Below, piece by piece: positions 8,874-17,677 of a stretch of 64,000 nucleotides of DNA. The notes under the pieces were generated by a model. That model was given only the letters and a program-made list of their open reading frames with translations, made no database searches and was not told the origin of the DNA. How positions within the stretch are numbered: the stretch's first letter is position 1; every line of letters starts with the position of its first letter. The stretch is taken from assembly GCA_030949725.1 (NCBI GenBank), contig JAUZSE010000015.1, positions 62,001 through 126,000 of the forward strand, in the 5' to 3' direction. Both the position numbers and the translations under genes were made by a program. This stretch comes from Sulfurovum sp. Its GTDB lineage: Bacteria > Campylobacterota > Campylobacteria > Campylobacterales > Sulfurovaceae.

Positions 8874-9365
8874 TTAAACTTTCTTCATCTTATCGACGCT
8901 ATTCAATGGAAATAAAGAAACAGTTTCATCTTGTGTACTCGACTCTTCTTCATCATTTCCTATAAAATTCTCTATCGTCTGTTCATCCAAAAAATGGATA
9001 AGCTCATTCAAATTTTTTTTATCAAACTGAGTAACAAAATACCAAGAGATAACACCAATCAGTATAAAAATAAAAATAATCAACACTGTTGGTTTAGCTC
9101 TATGCTCATCTATCACAGGTTGACCTATAGGAAATAAATATTCTGATATTCTTTTATCCCCATAATATTCTTCTGCTTTCTCTTTTACTGTACTCAAGTC
9201 TGCTTCATACTCTCGTTCAATAATAGAGATAAATCCCAACATCTTAACCTTTGTTAAAGAAGCAAATTCTGAGGCGATAACATACTCAATATTCTCTTCT
9301 AAGATCTTAGTCTTATCACTGATTGCTTGTACACTGTTTTTTTCAAGAATATCACTTAATTGCAT
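8874..9365 (-). CDS. Single-span membrane protein of unknown function
   Basis: 163 residues that I do not recognise. Residues about 1-85 are charged and mostly helical (ILEENIEYVIASEFASL, IIEREYEADLSTVKEKAEEY). One hydrophobic segment (about 93-111, VLIIFIFILIGVISWYFV) should cross the inner membrane, followed by an acidic tail (ENFIGNDEEESSTQDE). The frame overlaps the rlmB stop by 14 bases and ends 13 bases before the aminotransferase start, so it sits inside the rsmI-rlmB-aminotransferase-hom transcript. A small helical cytoplasmic domain joined to a membrane anchor is all that can be supported. Confidence 0.7.
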   Translation of the reverse strand: MQLSDILEKNSVQAISDKTKILEENIEYVIASEFASLTKVKMLGFISIIEREYEADLSTVKEKAEEYYGDKRISEYLFPIGQPVIDEHRAKPTVLIIFIFILIGVISWYFVTQFDKKNLNELIHFLDEQTIENFIGNDEEESSTQDETVSLFPLNSVDKMKKV

Positions 9366-10054
9366 AACCCATCCTATGTATTAAAATCGCTGCGGCTGCA
9401 CTCACGTTGAGTGAATCAAAAGCATGTTGCATTTCTATGGAAATCATTTGGTCTATTTTTCTTGACACTTTGCCAGATAAACCTTTTCCTTCACTTCCTA
9501 GTACAAGTATACGTTTAGAAGCAAACGTTACATTTTGTACATTTTCACCTTCCATTGATGCACCATATACCCTAAAACCCAACTGCCCAAGCTCGTTAAA
9601 ATCATCTAAAATATTTGCTGTTATCATCAAAGGCATGTCAAGTAATGCCCCTGAACTACTTCTTATAATCCCTGCCATATTGAGCTGTCGTACACCAGAG
9701 ACGATGATAGCATCAGCACCCAAAGCATAAGCCGAACGTACCACTGCTCCGATGTTACCCACATCTGTGAGACCATCAAGTACAACGATAAAGTCACTTT
9801 GCTTGACCTTGGAAAAGATTGTCTCTTCAAACTCCTCCATCTCTACAAGTAAACCTTGGTGATTCCCACCTTTGGACATGGACTGAGCCCACTTCTCTTC
9901 GAGAAACTTTATCTTGTCATGGTACTTGTGAAAAAAGGTCTTTAGGTAAGGTACCTTTAGAGTTGGCACCTTTTTGTGCAACATAAACTGTCTTTATCTT
10001 CTTTTCGTGATGCACTAAGGCATGTAAACACACTTGTTTTCCATATATAATCAT
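9352..10054 (-). CDS. rlmB: TrmH/SpoU-family 23S rRNA 2'-O-methyltransferase (frameshifted)
   Basis: SPOUT methylase of the RlmB type, which modifies a guanosine ribose in 23S rRNA. Core motifs are GLTDVGNIGAVVRSAYALGA, VLGSEGKGL and DSLNVSAAAAILIHR, the knot that binds S-adenosylmethionine. A shorter frame from 9984 lacks the usual N-terminus. The proper start (ATG at 10052-10054, IIYGKQVCLHALVHHEKK) lies in another frame and joins if one T is removed from a coding-strand run of six (plus strand A run 9931-9936). The repaired protein is about 233 residues, normal for the family. I read the extra base as probable sequence error. Confidence 0.85.
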
Positions 10055-10107
10055 AAGATAGATTTTATCTAATTTATACTTTTAGGGGGTTAAGAATAGT
10101 GATGTTC

Positions 10108-10918
10108 CTAGCGTATAAGTTCGTTATACCACTCTTTTACATTCTTGTCACTCAAATGTGCTAGAAGTTTTGCCTTGGGTTTAGGGGGTAAATCAAAAGA
10201 GAGAAGCTCTGTAAAACTAAGACTTTTTTTCTGTATCTTTTTGAGCTGATATTACCACAACCCATTCACCACGTATGGTCAATGTTTTAAATATTTTATT
10301 GATTTTACTTGCTGTACCACGATAATAATTTTGATATTTTTTGGAGATCTCTTTAGCCAAAAAGAGTTCTCTGCTCTCATCTAAAACAAGTATCTCTTCT
10401 AAGAGCTTTTCTAAACGATGCGGAGACTCATACAATACTGTATTGTACCCATTGCTCATCGCTTCTGCTAGTGCAGCACTTCTCTCTTTTCCTTTATGTG
10501 GTAAAAAAGCATAAAAAAGAAATTTACCCTCTTTGAAGCCTGAAGCCGCATAAGCTGTGGTCACTGCTGATGCACCAGGTAGCACATCGTATTTGATCTT
10601 ATTTTGCTGTGCATACTCTACTAGTAACTGTCCTGGATCTGAGATAACAGGCATACCTGCATCACTCACATACACTACTTCTTTACTCGCCAATTCACTT
10701 CCAAATTCCTCCAGTCTTTCGCGTCCATTATGTTCGTTAAACGAATAAAACAAGGCATTAGGATACGTCATATCAAACCGCTCTTCCAAAAGCTTTAAAA
10801 GCCGTTTGGTCTGACGTGTATCTTCACATAAAAAGAGTGTTGCTTTTTCAAAAATTTTCATAGCACGAATGGTAATATCTTGAGGATTTCCGATAGGGGT
10901 AGGGATAAAATTAATCAT
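10108..10918 (-). CDS. rsmI: 16S rRNA (cytidine-1402 2'-O) methyltransferase (frameshifted near the end)
   Basis: RsmI methylates the ribose of C1402 in the decoding centre. The N-terminus has FIPTPIGNPQDITIRA and LFLCEDTRQTKRLL; VSDAGMPVISDPG marks the tetrapyrrole-methylase cofactor site. As written, the frame stops after 233 residues (10217). Removing one A from a run of seven (plus strand T run 10224-10230) extends it through LSFTELLSFDLPPKPKAKL to a stop at 10108, giving 269 residues, close to the family norm. The extension continues as a proper C-terminal domain, so the extra base is most likely an error. Confidence 0.9.
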
Positions 10919-10927
10919 AATATGTAG

Positions 10928-10948
10928 GGGCAGATTCTATATCTGCCC
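10928..10948. repeat. Perfect 8-bp hairpin between rsmI and rpmE
   Basis: GGGCAGAT and ATCTGCCC flank a five-base loop. It lies in the 36-bp gap between the rpmE stop and the rsmI start. No U-run follows on the minus strand, so it is not a standard terminator; it may instead tune read-through or stabilise rpmE mRNA. A similar palindrome beginning GTAGGG lies at 38682-38705. Confidence 0.6.
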
Positions 10949-10954
10949 ATTGCC

Positions 10955-11155
10955 TTATGACAATTTATATTTGTTTTTAAACTTCTCAACTCTACCAGCA
11001 GCATCAAGAATTTTCTCAGAACCTGTAAAGAATGGGTGACATTCATTACAAATATCGATACTCATCTTTTCTTTATTGGTTCTAATTTCAAACTCATTTC
11101 CACAAGCACATGTGACTGCACATAGTTTATAATCTGGGTGTATTTCTTTTCTCAT
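10955..11155 (-). CDS. rpmE: Large ribosomal subunit protein bL31 (zinc-binding form)
   Basis: 66 residues, the usual size. bL31 bridges the two ribosomal subunits. It keeps the zinc-ligand cysteines of the C+ type ([11 protein letters not shown] and [10 protein letters not shown]), unlike zinc-free paralogues made under zinc shortage. Residues [10 protein letters not shown] are the standard start. It is transcribed towards rsmI after a leader of about 110 bases with its own promoter. Confidence 0.96.
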   Translation of the reverse strand: MRKEIHPDYKLCAVTCACGNEFEIRTNKEKMSIDICNECHPFFTGSEKILDAAGRVEKFKNKYKLS

Positions 11156-11282
11156 TTCTATTTCCTAAAAAGTTATTTTGTGTGTCAGGCAACCAACCTG
11201 CTCTAGTCGATGACTCTTCCTTTATCTAAGAAAAAGGGTCATTGCAACGCTCTTTGGCGAGACAATAATGGATAGAATTATA
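11156..11282 (-). promoter_or_regulatory. Promoter and leader of rpmE
   Basis: A TATAAT box on the minus strand at 11282-11277 lies about 125 bases upstream of the rpmE start. The leader contains an imperfect hairpin (ATGACCC at about 11236-11252 pairing with GAGTCAT at about 11210-11216). Autogenous control of this ribosomal gene is possible but unproven. The -35 region is not well conserved, as is common in this phylum. Confidence 0.45.
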
Positions 11283-11301
11283 TCTAAATAGGTTTAAATT
11301 A

Positions 11302-11970
11302 CTATAAAAGTATTTTACCAGCCACCCCACACACTGCACTTTCACTTTTCAAAACCAACGGCGTATCAAAGCCTACAATATTTTCAAGTTTAAACAAGGC
11401 GACTTCTTCTACATCAAATCCACCTTCACAACCTATCACAATCGTTTCTATTTTACTGTTCCCCATAAAATTACTTTCGGAGAAATTTAACATTTTTGCA
11501 TTGGGATTATCTTCTAAAAAGGTTGGTAAATCTTTTGCTTCTTCTAGCTTCATCATTTGCGATCTTCCAGACTGTTGTGAAGAGTTTAAAAGTATTTTTT
11601 GCAAACGTTTAAAGTCTAAGGTAAAGCTTTTTTGTGAACGCTTACAGTAAAAGAAGGTGATTTTGTCTACACCCATTTCATTGAGTGTAGGCAAGACTTT
11701 TTCTACACTTTTAGGGTCTATGATACACCAACCTATATGTAGGTTTACTTTGGCTTTTATCTCATCTCTTGTGCTTTCGCGAAGTTCTAGCATGACTGAG
11801 CGTTTATCTAGGTAGCCAATAGTGTAGCAGTGAAGAAGTCCATCTTGAAGATTACGCAAATACAAGGTATCGTCTACCTTATGTCTACGCACTTTAAAAA
11901 TGTAACGATGATCATCACCCTCTAATGTGAGTTCTGAGACTCCTGCATTCGTATTATATAGATATAACAC
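11302..11970 (-). CDS. rsmE: 16S rRNA (uracil-1498 N3) methyltransferase
   Basis: 222 residues of the RsmE family. The N-terminal PUA-like domain carries GDDHRYIFKVRRHKVDD, the rRNA-binding signature. The SPOUT core follows with KVLPTLNEMGVDKITFF and VIGCEGGFDVEEVAL, where GCEGG forms part of the cofactor knot; the tail LKSESAVCGVAGKILL corresponds to LRxETA in relatives. The start overlaps the end of the upstream membrane-protein gene by 17 bases, so the two are transcribed together. The frame is intact. Confidence 0.93.
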   Translation of the reverse strand: MLYLYNTNAGVSELTLEGDDHRYIFKVRRHKVDDTLYLRNLQDGLLHCYTIGYLDKRSVMLELRESTRDEIKAKVNLHIGWCIIDPKSVEKVLPTLNEMGVDKITFFYCKRSQKSFTLDFKRLQKILLNSSQQSGRSQMMKLEEAKDLPTFLEDNPNAKMLNFSESNFMGNSKIETIVIGCEGGFDVEEVALFKLENIVGFDTPLVLKSESAVCGVAGKILL

Positions 11971-12382
11971 CTTTTGCCTTTAAGAGCATAATTACCATCA
12001 TTATAGCAAGCAATAAAAGTTGTACTATTGAGATTTTTATAAAACCTAATTTTAATATCTTGAACGTCTCGTTATCATTTAAATTTGCAACTTTTATCAT
12101 TTTGTGCTTTTGTATTTCTATATACATCATCACTGCCCATATACCGAACATAATAATCGTCGTAATCTCCCAGCCTAAATCGCCTGTAAAAACAGCTACT
12201 ATTCCTGAAAATGCAATCATTGTAGCTAAGGCTTGAAAAGTCATAGTATATATAAATGAAGCTTTTTTAAATCTCAGTGGATTTTTACTTGTAAATAGTG
12301 GGATGCTAAAACCTAAAAGTAAAAAACCTAAAAAAATATTTACCAACATACTGTGTATACTTAACATTTCTTCTACTATCAT
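11954..12382 (-). CDS. Four-span inner-membrane protein of unknown function
   Basis: 142 residues with four likely membrane helices: about 12-30 (MLVNIFLGFLLLGFSIPLF), 43-68 (SFIYTMTFQALATMIAFSGI), 72-90 and 115-135. One short basic loop (EIQKHKMIKVANLNDNETFK) faces the cytoplasm. I do not recognise the family. It is the first gene of the rsmE transcript and has its own -10 box. The ATG at 12380-12382 is followed closely by other Met codons, so the true start could be a few residues later. Confidence 0.75.
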   Translation of the reverse strand: MIVEEMLSIHSMLVNIFLGFLLLGFSIPLFTSKNPLRFKKASFIYTMTFQALATMIAFSGIVAVFTGDLGWEITTIIMFGIWAVMMYIEIQKHKMIKVANLNDNETFKILKLGFIKISIVQLLLLAIMMVIMLLKAKGVISI

Positions 12383-12416
12383 ATAAAAATCCTTCTTTAT
12401 GTGCTTTTAAAAGCAG

Positions 12417-12439
12417 ATTATACCCTAATTTGATATAAT
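12417..12439. promoter_or_regulatory. Back-to-back promoters for moeA and the rsmE operon
   Basis: A TATAAT box on the plus strand at 12434-12439 serves moeA. A second TATAAT on the minus strand at 12422-12417 serves the membrane-protein/rsmE operon. The boxes are eleven bases apart and point away from each other, so polymerases at the two promoters would compete. Assignment is by box match and distance to the start codons (moeA ATG at 12468; opposite ATG at 12382). Confidence 0.55.
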
Positions 12440-12467
12440 CAATCCAACTTAAACTTAAAGGTCTTAC

Positions 12468-13685
12468 ATGACTCTTTCCATTACTCAAGCACTCGCTATT
12501 ATTTATGAAAATAGCACGGTAGTTTCTACGGAAATCTTACCTATAGAGATGGCACTAGGGCGTGTCATGTGGGAGGATTCTATCGCGACATTTGATCTAC
12601 CACGTTTTGATAATTCTGCTATGGACGGATATGCTGTCAAATGTTCTGATGCCCATACTACGGTTACTTGTTCTGAAGTCATCTATGCAGGTGATAACCC
12701 ACAAATGACATTGCAAAAGACCCATACTATCAAGATTATGACTGGTGCACCCATACCTAAAGGATGTGAGGCAGTCGTACCCATAGAAAATGTTACCCTC
12801 AACGATACACAGATCACATTACCTGAGAACATACAAGTAAATGCACACATACGACGTGCAGGAGAAGACATAAAAATCGGTACTATTTACCTACACAAGG
12901 GCGAAAAAGTAACAGCCTACTCCATTGCATTACTAGCAAGTCAAGGCATAACCCATATCAAGGTGACACGGCAGATCAAAGTCGCGGTCTTTGGTACAGG
13001 AGATGAACTGCGTCCACACTTTGAAAAGATCGAACCTCACCAACTCTACAATTCAAACACCCCTATGTTTCTTTCACGTGCAAAAGAACTAGGTTGCACG
13101 GTACAATACATTGGAAGTTCTGCTGATACTATGGAGTCTTTGGAGTCTGCCATAACATCTGCACTCTCTGCTGATATTATCATCACTTCGGGTGGCGTAA
13201 GTATGGGAGATAAAGACTTTACAAAAGAGGCATTTACAAACTTAGGTATGACACTACACTTTGATAAAGTAGACATCAAACCAGGGAAACCTACTGCCTT
13301 TGGAACCATAGGCGACACGCTAATCATAAACTTACCAGGGAATCCTCTTGCATCCATGGTCAATTATGAAATATTTGTGCGTGCAGCCATGCGAAAAATG
13401 TCGGGGATGAATGCCTTTTATCATACTAGTATTGTCACTCAAATGAGAGATGACTTTAGGTTAAGAGCAGGGAAACACACCGTACGTTTAGGTAATTTTG
13501 ACGGTAAAACTTTTATGCCGTTTGAAAAACAACTCCCTGGTATGCTTTCGCCTTTGGCAGCCGCCAATGCTATGCTTATTACTTTACCTGAAGTGTCCTC
13601 TCTTGAAAAAAATAAACACGTAAAGATCATACCGATAAGCTGGGAGATAACAAGCAGTGAGCAAGAGGACTTTTTTACCTCTTAA
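12468..13685 (+). CDS. moeA: Molybdopterin molybdotransferase
   Basis: 405 residues. MoeA inserts molybdate into adenylated molybdopterin, the last step of molybdenum cofactor synthesis. Signatures are DLPRFDNSAMDGYAVK (N-terminal domain), GDELRPHF followed by LYNSNTPM (domain III), VSMGDKDFTKEAF and KVDIKPGKPTAFG with NLPGNPLASMVNYEIF, then a C-terminal barrel. The start has a ribosome site (AAAGG) eight bases upstream. The stop overlaps the queD stop region on the opposite strand by four bases. It belongs to the same pathway as moaA, encoded 2.5 kb away. Confidence 0.95.
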   Translation: MTLSITQALAIIYENSTVVSTEILPIEMALGRVMWEDSIATFDLPRFDNSAMDGYAVKCSDAHTTVTCSEVIYAGDNPQMTLQKTHTIKIMTGAPIPKGCEAVVPIENVTLNDTQITLPENIQVNAHIRRAGEDIKIGTIYLHKGEKVTAYSIALLASQGITHIKVTRQIKVAVFGTGDELRPHFEKIEPHQLYNSNTPMFLSRAKELGCTVQYIGSSADTMESLESAITSALSADIIITSGGVSMGDKDFTKEAFTNLGMTLHFDKVDIKPGKPTAFGTIGDTLIINLPGNPLASMVNYEIFVRAAMRKMSGMNAFYHTSIVTQMRDDFRLRAGKHTVRLGNFDGKTFMPFEKQLPGMLSPLAAANAMLITLPEVSSLEKNKHVKIIPISWEITSSEQEDFFTS

Positions 13686-14263
13686 ACTCTTGTAGGGTTT
13701 TTGATAAGCGTATGGCTGAGTAGTTTAGTCCAAAGTGTATTATCACTCCATTCACTTTGTACTTGTGGTGAAAAGATTATATCTTCAAGCTTTATCCTGC
13801 CCATAAGTTCACTATGTGCATCCTCTTTAAATCCTTGAGCATAGCCAGTTTCTGTCTCATGTACTATGATACTATGCAGTGTTACTTCTCTCTCACCATT
13901 TTGCATATCCGTACAAGCCAACACACGTTCTACCATAAGATAAATCACACGTGAAAATTGTTCTGCGGAGGGAGATACAGGAAGTTCTACCCACCGGTTA
14001 CTATACGTTTTCATAGCCTCTATATAGTTTTTATCATCTTGTGTCCAAAGGGTTATCGCATGGTCAAAAGAGTCTATAAGTTCCTTGATGTAACGTTTGG
14101 TCAATCCAAAGTCATAAACCATTTGTCCATTATCAAGGTAATTTGACTCTAAGAGTACTTCAATTTTATAGGAGTGTCCATGGATATTTTCAGAACAACG
14201 TTGCGTGGTACAATCACGAACGATATGTGCATTTTCAAATTTAAACAGTTTTCTAATTAACAT
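13682..14263 (-). CDS. queD: 6-carboxy-5,6,7,8-tetrahydropterin synthase
   Basis: 193 residues of the QueD/PTPS family, longer than the 120-residue E. coli form, as in other epsilonproteobacteria. It converts dihydroneopterin triphosphate to carboxytetrahydropterin in queuosine synthesis. Zinc ligands are the early His of FKFENAHIV and the pair in ENIHGHSYKIEV; SFDHAITLW and VHETETGYAQ carry further active-site residues. It lies 58 bases upstream of the next queuosine gene, queE, on the same strand but downstream of it in transcription. queA of the same pathway is at 60836. Confidence 0.92.
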   Translation of the reverse strand: MLIRKLFKFENAHIVRDCTTQRCSENIHGHSYKIEVLLESNYLDNGQMVYDFGLTKRYIKELIDSFDHAITLWTQDDKNYIEAMKTYSNRWVELPVSPSAEQFSRVIYLMVERVLACTDMQNGEREVTLHSIIVHETETGYAQGFKEDAHSELMGRIKLEDIIFSPQVQSEWSDNTLWTKLLSHTLIKNPTRV

Positions 14264-14320
14264 CTTGTATCCTAATAGGAGTAATTAGCTCTGATTTTAG
14301 CCAAGTTAATTGAAAGTTGT

Positions 14321-15080
14321 CTAAACACCTTGTGTCGTATCAAAAACACGTATATGTAGTCTGTCACTATAAAAGAAATTATGTTTCATACAAAACTCAA
14401 ACACTGCCCTATCATTATGCCAAATCGTCTCACGGCTTTCACCTACTGGCATACAATAGATATTAGGATTTTCAAAAACAGAGGCAATCTCACTTATCTC
14501 TTCAAATGCCGTAGTTTGGGTCAAATACTTATCAATCGTAAATTTAAAAAAGCTATCCAAGCCAAAATTTACCATATTTGCAATGGCTTTGGGTTTCACA
14601 CGTTTATTTTTGGGTTCTCCTGAATTTGCCAACTTGATAGAAAGTGCAAATATCGTTTTTTTATAGATAGGATACGCTTCAAAATCAATCTCCACCGTGC
14701 CATTAGTCTCAAAAGTAATACGAACACCCTGCCCCACCAACCAAGAAATCAAGGCATAAAAAAACCTCATCTTTATAATACAACAAAGGCTCACCACCTG
14801 TAATCACTATCTGAGGTTTATATCCAATATGCTCAAACTCTTCTGCCAAATGAGCAATCAAAGCAGAAGCATCCTCTACCTTTTCCCAAGAAGAAGCAAA
14901 AGCAGAATCCACAGCAAAATACGTATCACAACCAAGCTTCTGCTCCCCATCCACAGAATACTTAGCCCCAAACCCAGCACAAGCCAAATTACATCCCCCC
15001 GTGCGTAAAAAGTACGATGGCACGCCAGCATATTTACCTTCTCCTTGAATTGAGAAGAATTTTTCGGTTAGGTAGAACAT
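14321..15080 (-). CDS. queE: 7-carboxy-7-deazaguanine synthase (frameshifted)
   Basis: A radical SAM enzyme that rearranges carboxytetrahydropterin to the deazaguanine ring of queuosine. The N-terminus has [19 protein letters not shown] and [16 protein letters not shown] with later GCDTYFAVD, the family's cluster region; VITGGEPLL follows. At residue about 107 the frame breaks. Removing one T from a run of seven (plus strand A run 14758-14764) restores [20 protein letters not shown] and the rest of the protein to 14321, about 252 residues in all. The following gene is queD. The break is probably a sequence error; the gene is otherwise complete. Confidence 0.88.
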
Positions 15081-15126
15081 TTATAACCTTGTTTTATTCG
15101 TTTTAATCTCAGTATACATATCACTT

Positions 15127-15657
15127 TTACTCATCCTCACTATTAGGTATCAACGCTAAAATAACATCAATATTTAAAAACATAGGTAAAGGGTTATCCT
15201 CTTTTATAGCTATAAATCCAAGGTTTTTATAAAAAGAGATAGCATCTTGTTCTGCCAACAAATAAATTCCTGCACATCCTGCTAGTTGTGATATTTGACC
15301 TACGTTTAATAAGGCATCTCTCAAAAGTCTTTTTCCTAATCCTTGCCCTTGAAAAGATTTATCAATACCCAACATACTTAATTTAACTACAGGAACAATA
15401 GGAGGTAATCCTGAGGGCTTATTTTCTATCTCAAAATTATCTCTAGCAATAGCAAAAGTATCTAAAGTATAAAAACCAATAACTCGCTCATTATCTTCCA
15501 TATCTAGAAGTATATACGCTTGACTAAGATGTTTTTTAACTCGTTTTTTTAGTGACTTATAAACAAAATTATTTATCATATCATGATGACAATCAAATAT
15601 TTTTAGACCATTATAATTTTTAGAAAGGTTAAATTTTTCTACCTTCAGTTTATTCAT
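15127..15657 (-). CDS. GNAT acetyltransferase, TacT-like toxin
   Basis: 176 residues with the GNAT fold. The acetyl-CoA loop is QGQGLGKRLLRDAL, followed by GIYLLAEQDAISFYKNLGF and the ending LPMFLNIDVI. That ending and the VKLSMLGIDKSFQGQG stretch resemble TacT-type toxins, which acetylate aminoacyl-tRNA and stop translation. A DUF1778 antitoxin is encoded divergently 258 bp away. In known TacAT pairs the antitoxin is upstream on the same strand, so this arrangement is unusual. It could instead be an ordinary acetyltransferase. A ribosome site (AAGGACTCC) precedes the ATG. Confidence 0.75.
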   Translation of the reverse strand: MNKLKVEKFNLSKNYNGLKIFDCHHDMINNFVYKSLKKRVKKHLSQAYILLDMEDNERVIGFYTLDTFAIARDNFEIENKPSGLPPIVPVVKLSMLGIDKSFQGQGLGKRLLRDALLNVGQISQLAGCAGIYLLAEQDAISFYKNLGFIAIKEDNPLPMFLNIDVILALIPNSEDE

Positions 15658-15884
15658 AAGGAGTCCTTTGTATTATCGGTAATTTATCTTTAAAATTTGT
15701 AATACTCTAAGTTTTACACAAATCACCTGATTAATATCAAAAGTTGCGTGTTTAATCATAAAAAGATTTTAGCCATACTTATAAAATATAAGATTAGAGT
15801 GGTCAGGAAATCTGATAACCAAACTACATTATAAAATATTATTTCTTTAAAAGGTCTTATCTTAATAAAAATATGCTAAACTAT

Positions 15885-15901
15885 CCGTACATAAACCGTA
15901 C
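15885..15901 (+). promoter_or_regulatory. Paired CCGTAC repeats upstream of the DUF1778 gene
   Basis: Two direct CCGTAC hexamers start at 15885 and 15896, eleven bases apart, one helical turn. They end fourteen bases before the ATG. Ribbon-helix-helix antitoxins of the DUF1778 kind bind short repeats near their own start, so this is a candidate operator. Confidence 0.4.
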
Positions 15902-15914
15902 GAGGAATAAAAAA

Positions 15915-16193
15915 ATGGCAACAGCTATAAATTTAAAAGATGCTAGAATAGAATTTAAAACATCTAGTGAGATAAAAAACCTATTACAAGAAGTTGCAAA
16001 TTCTTTAGGTATGGATTTGAGTAATTTTTTAATTTCTACTGCTGTACAAAAAGCAAAAGAAATTCAAAAAGAAGAAAATATATTAACCCTTTCTAAAAAA
16101 GAGTGGAAAGCCTTTCATGAGCTTCTTGATGCTCCTAAAGAACCCTCCAAAGATTTATTTTTATTAATGAAGCTAGAGGGATTTTCAAAATAA
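15915..16193 (+). CDS. DUF1778 (TacA-like) antitoxin
   Basis: About 92 residues from the ATG at 15915, chosen because GAGGA lies eight bases upstream; an earlier in-frame ATG at 15873 lacks such a site. The first half is a ribbon-helix-helix domain (ARIEFKTSSEIKNLLQEVAN, then LSNFLISTAVQKAKEI) that should bind DNA as a dimer. The second half (LTLSKKEWKAFHELLDAPKE) matches the toxin-wrapping segment of DUF1778 antitoxins. The divergent GNAT gene at 15127-15657 is the natural partner. The family match is strong; the pairing is inferred from position. Confidence 0.85.
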   Translation: MATAINLKDARIEFKTSSEIKNLLQEVANSLGMDLSNFLISTAVQKAKEIQKEENILTLSKKEWKAFHELLDAPKEPSKDLFLLMKLEGFSK

Positions 16194-16199
16194 ATTTTA

Positions 16200-17176
16200 T
16201 CACCCACCAGTCTCATAAAAAGCCCTCTTAGAGATCTCTTTGCCTTCTAGTTCTTCTTCTGTCCAACGGTTCTCTTTTGGCTTGTCTTTGAGAACTTGTG
16301 CTAATACATCTGCTGCACCTTGGATGTCACCTTTTTTTACAGCCTCTGCGATGCTCATCGCTTCATCAAAATACAAACAAGGAATGAGATTACCTTCTGC
16401 TGTTAAACGTATGCGGTTACAGTTATCACAAAAGTCATGTTTATGTGGGTCTATCAGTCCAAACTCATAGCCTGTTTCTTCTATACGATAATTAAACGAC
16501 GGACTAGCACCTTCTCTTCCAAGTTCAGTAATGGTATATTTTTCTCTTACTTTTTCAAGTATCTCTTTACCATGCATACCTTTTAAAGATTGGTCTGCAT
16601 ACGAATTTTCCATGTATTCTATAAAACGTACTTTCATGTTACGTTTGGCACAGTAATCCATAATGTCTAAGATTTCATCGCCATTAATACCTTGCAAGGC
16701 ACCATGTTTATTTTCACTTTTAAACCCACTGCTAGAGCTGCATCTATACCTTCAAACACGCGTCCTAATACATCTTTACCTGCGATTTTTGCTGCCACAT
16801 CGGCTTTGAGAGAATCAAGAGAGATATTGAGACGTTTTAGTCCTGCATCTTTGAGTCTTTGTGCAGCAGTTGCCAGTAAAAAAGCATTGGTAGTAATAGC
16901 CAAATCTAGCCCAGGTTTATAGGTATCTATCATCTCTATAAATTTGTCCAAATCTTCTCTAAGCAATGGTTCCCCACCTGTAAGACGTATCTTAGTAACC
17001 CCACCATCTATGGCAACCTTGACAAATAAAAAGAGTTCTTCAAATGTAAGTAGGTTTTCTTTTGGTACCCATGAAAATGGTTTTTCAGGCATACAATACT
17101 GACATCTAAAGTTACAACGTTCCGTTACCGAGATACGAAGATAATTAACTTCGCGACCATGTCCATCTATAAGCAT
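16200..17176 (-). CDS. moaA: GTP 3',8-cyclase (frameshifted)
   Basis: MoaA is a radical SAM enzyme with two iron-sulfur clusters that starts molybdenum cofactor synthesis from GTP. The N-terminal cluster motif is [22 protein letters not shown] and LNISLDSL follow. The C-terminal cluster motif is [13 protein letters not shown] with a later Cys in IPCLYF. The two halves lie in different frames. Adding one G near 16699-16702 gives the expected [13 protein letters not shown] junction and about 325 residues. This is the one lesion in the window that needs an added base. All catalytic cysteines are present, so the gene is probably whole in the organism. Confidence 0.88.
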
Positions 17177-17677
17177 ATAAAATCCTATGTATTATTTTGT
17201 AATATATATATTTTTTTAGGGTAGCTAAATATAGATGAAAAAGAGATGATTTTTCAGTTCCCGTCAGATTGGACTAAGTGGGTAGTAGGGTTATTTATTA
17301 CATTAAAGTTCCTAAATTTGAAAATAGATTTTTTATTTTTCTAAAATAAAGAAACTAAATATAGCCCCATTTTGGCTATTTTTAACTTCAATTTTCCCAC
17401 CCATATTTTTTTCTATAATAACTTTTGACATATAGAGACCTATGCCTAATCCTTTCGTTTTAGTACTAAAGTAAGGTTCAAAAACCTTTTCAATGTTTGA
17501 CAATTTTATGCCTCCTGCATTATCGCTAATGCTAACCTGTGCCTTGTCTATGATGATGACAATTTTAGGAGAGGGTATCTCTCTTTCTAATAGCACTTCC
17601 CTTGCATTATTTAAAAGATTTAGAATGACTTGTTTATATTCATTTTTATGGTTTAAGATATTTATTTCTTCTTTTTA

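Noticed and set aside
15873-15914. Earlier ATG for the DUF1778 gene
   Set aside because: It has no ribosome site, would cover the CCGTAC pair, and adds residues not seen in the family; the ATG at 15915 has GAGGA upstream.
16200-17176. Two separate radical SAM genes at the moaA locus
   Set aside because: The two frames carry the N- and C-terminal cluster motifs of a single MoaA and rejoin with one added base.
17177-17332. A small RNA or gene between moaA and the kinase end
   Set aside because: The stretch is AT-rich with no open frame, no strong hairpin and no promoter I would defend.
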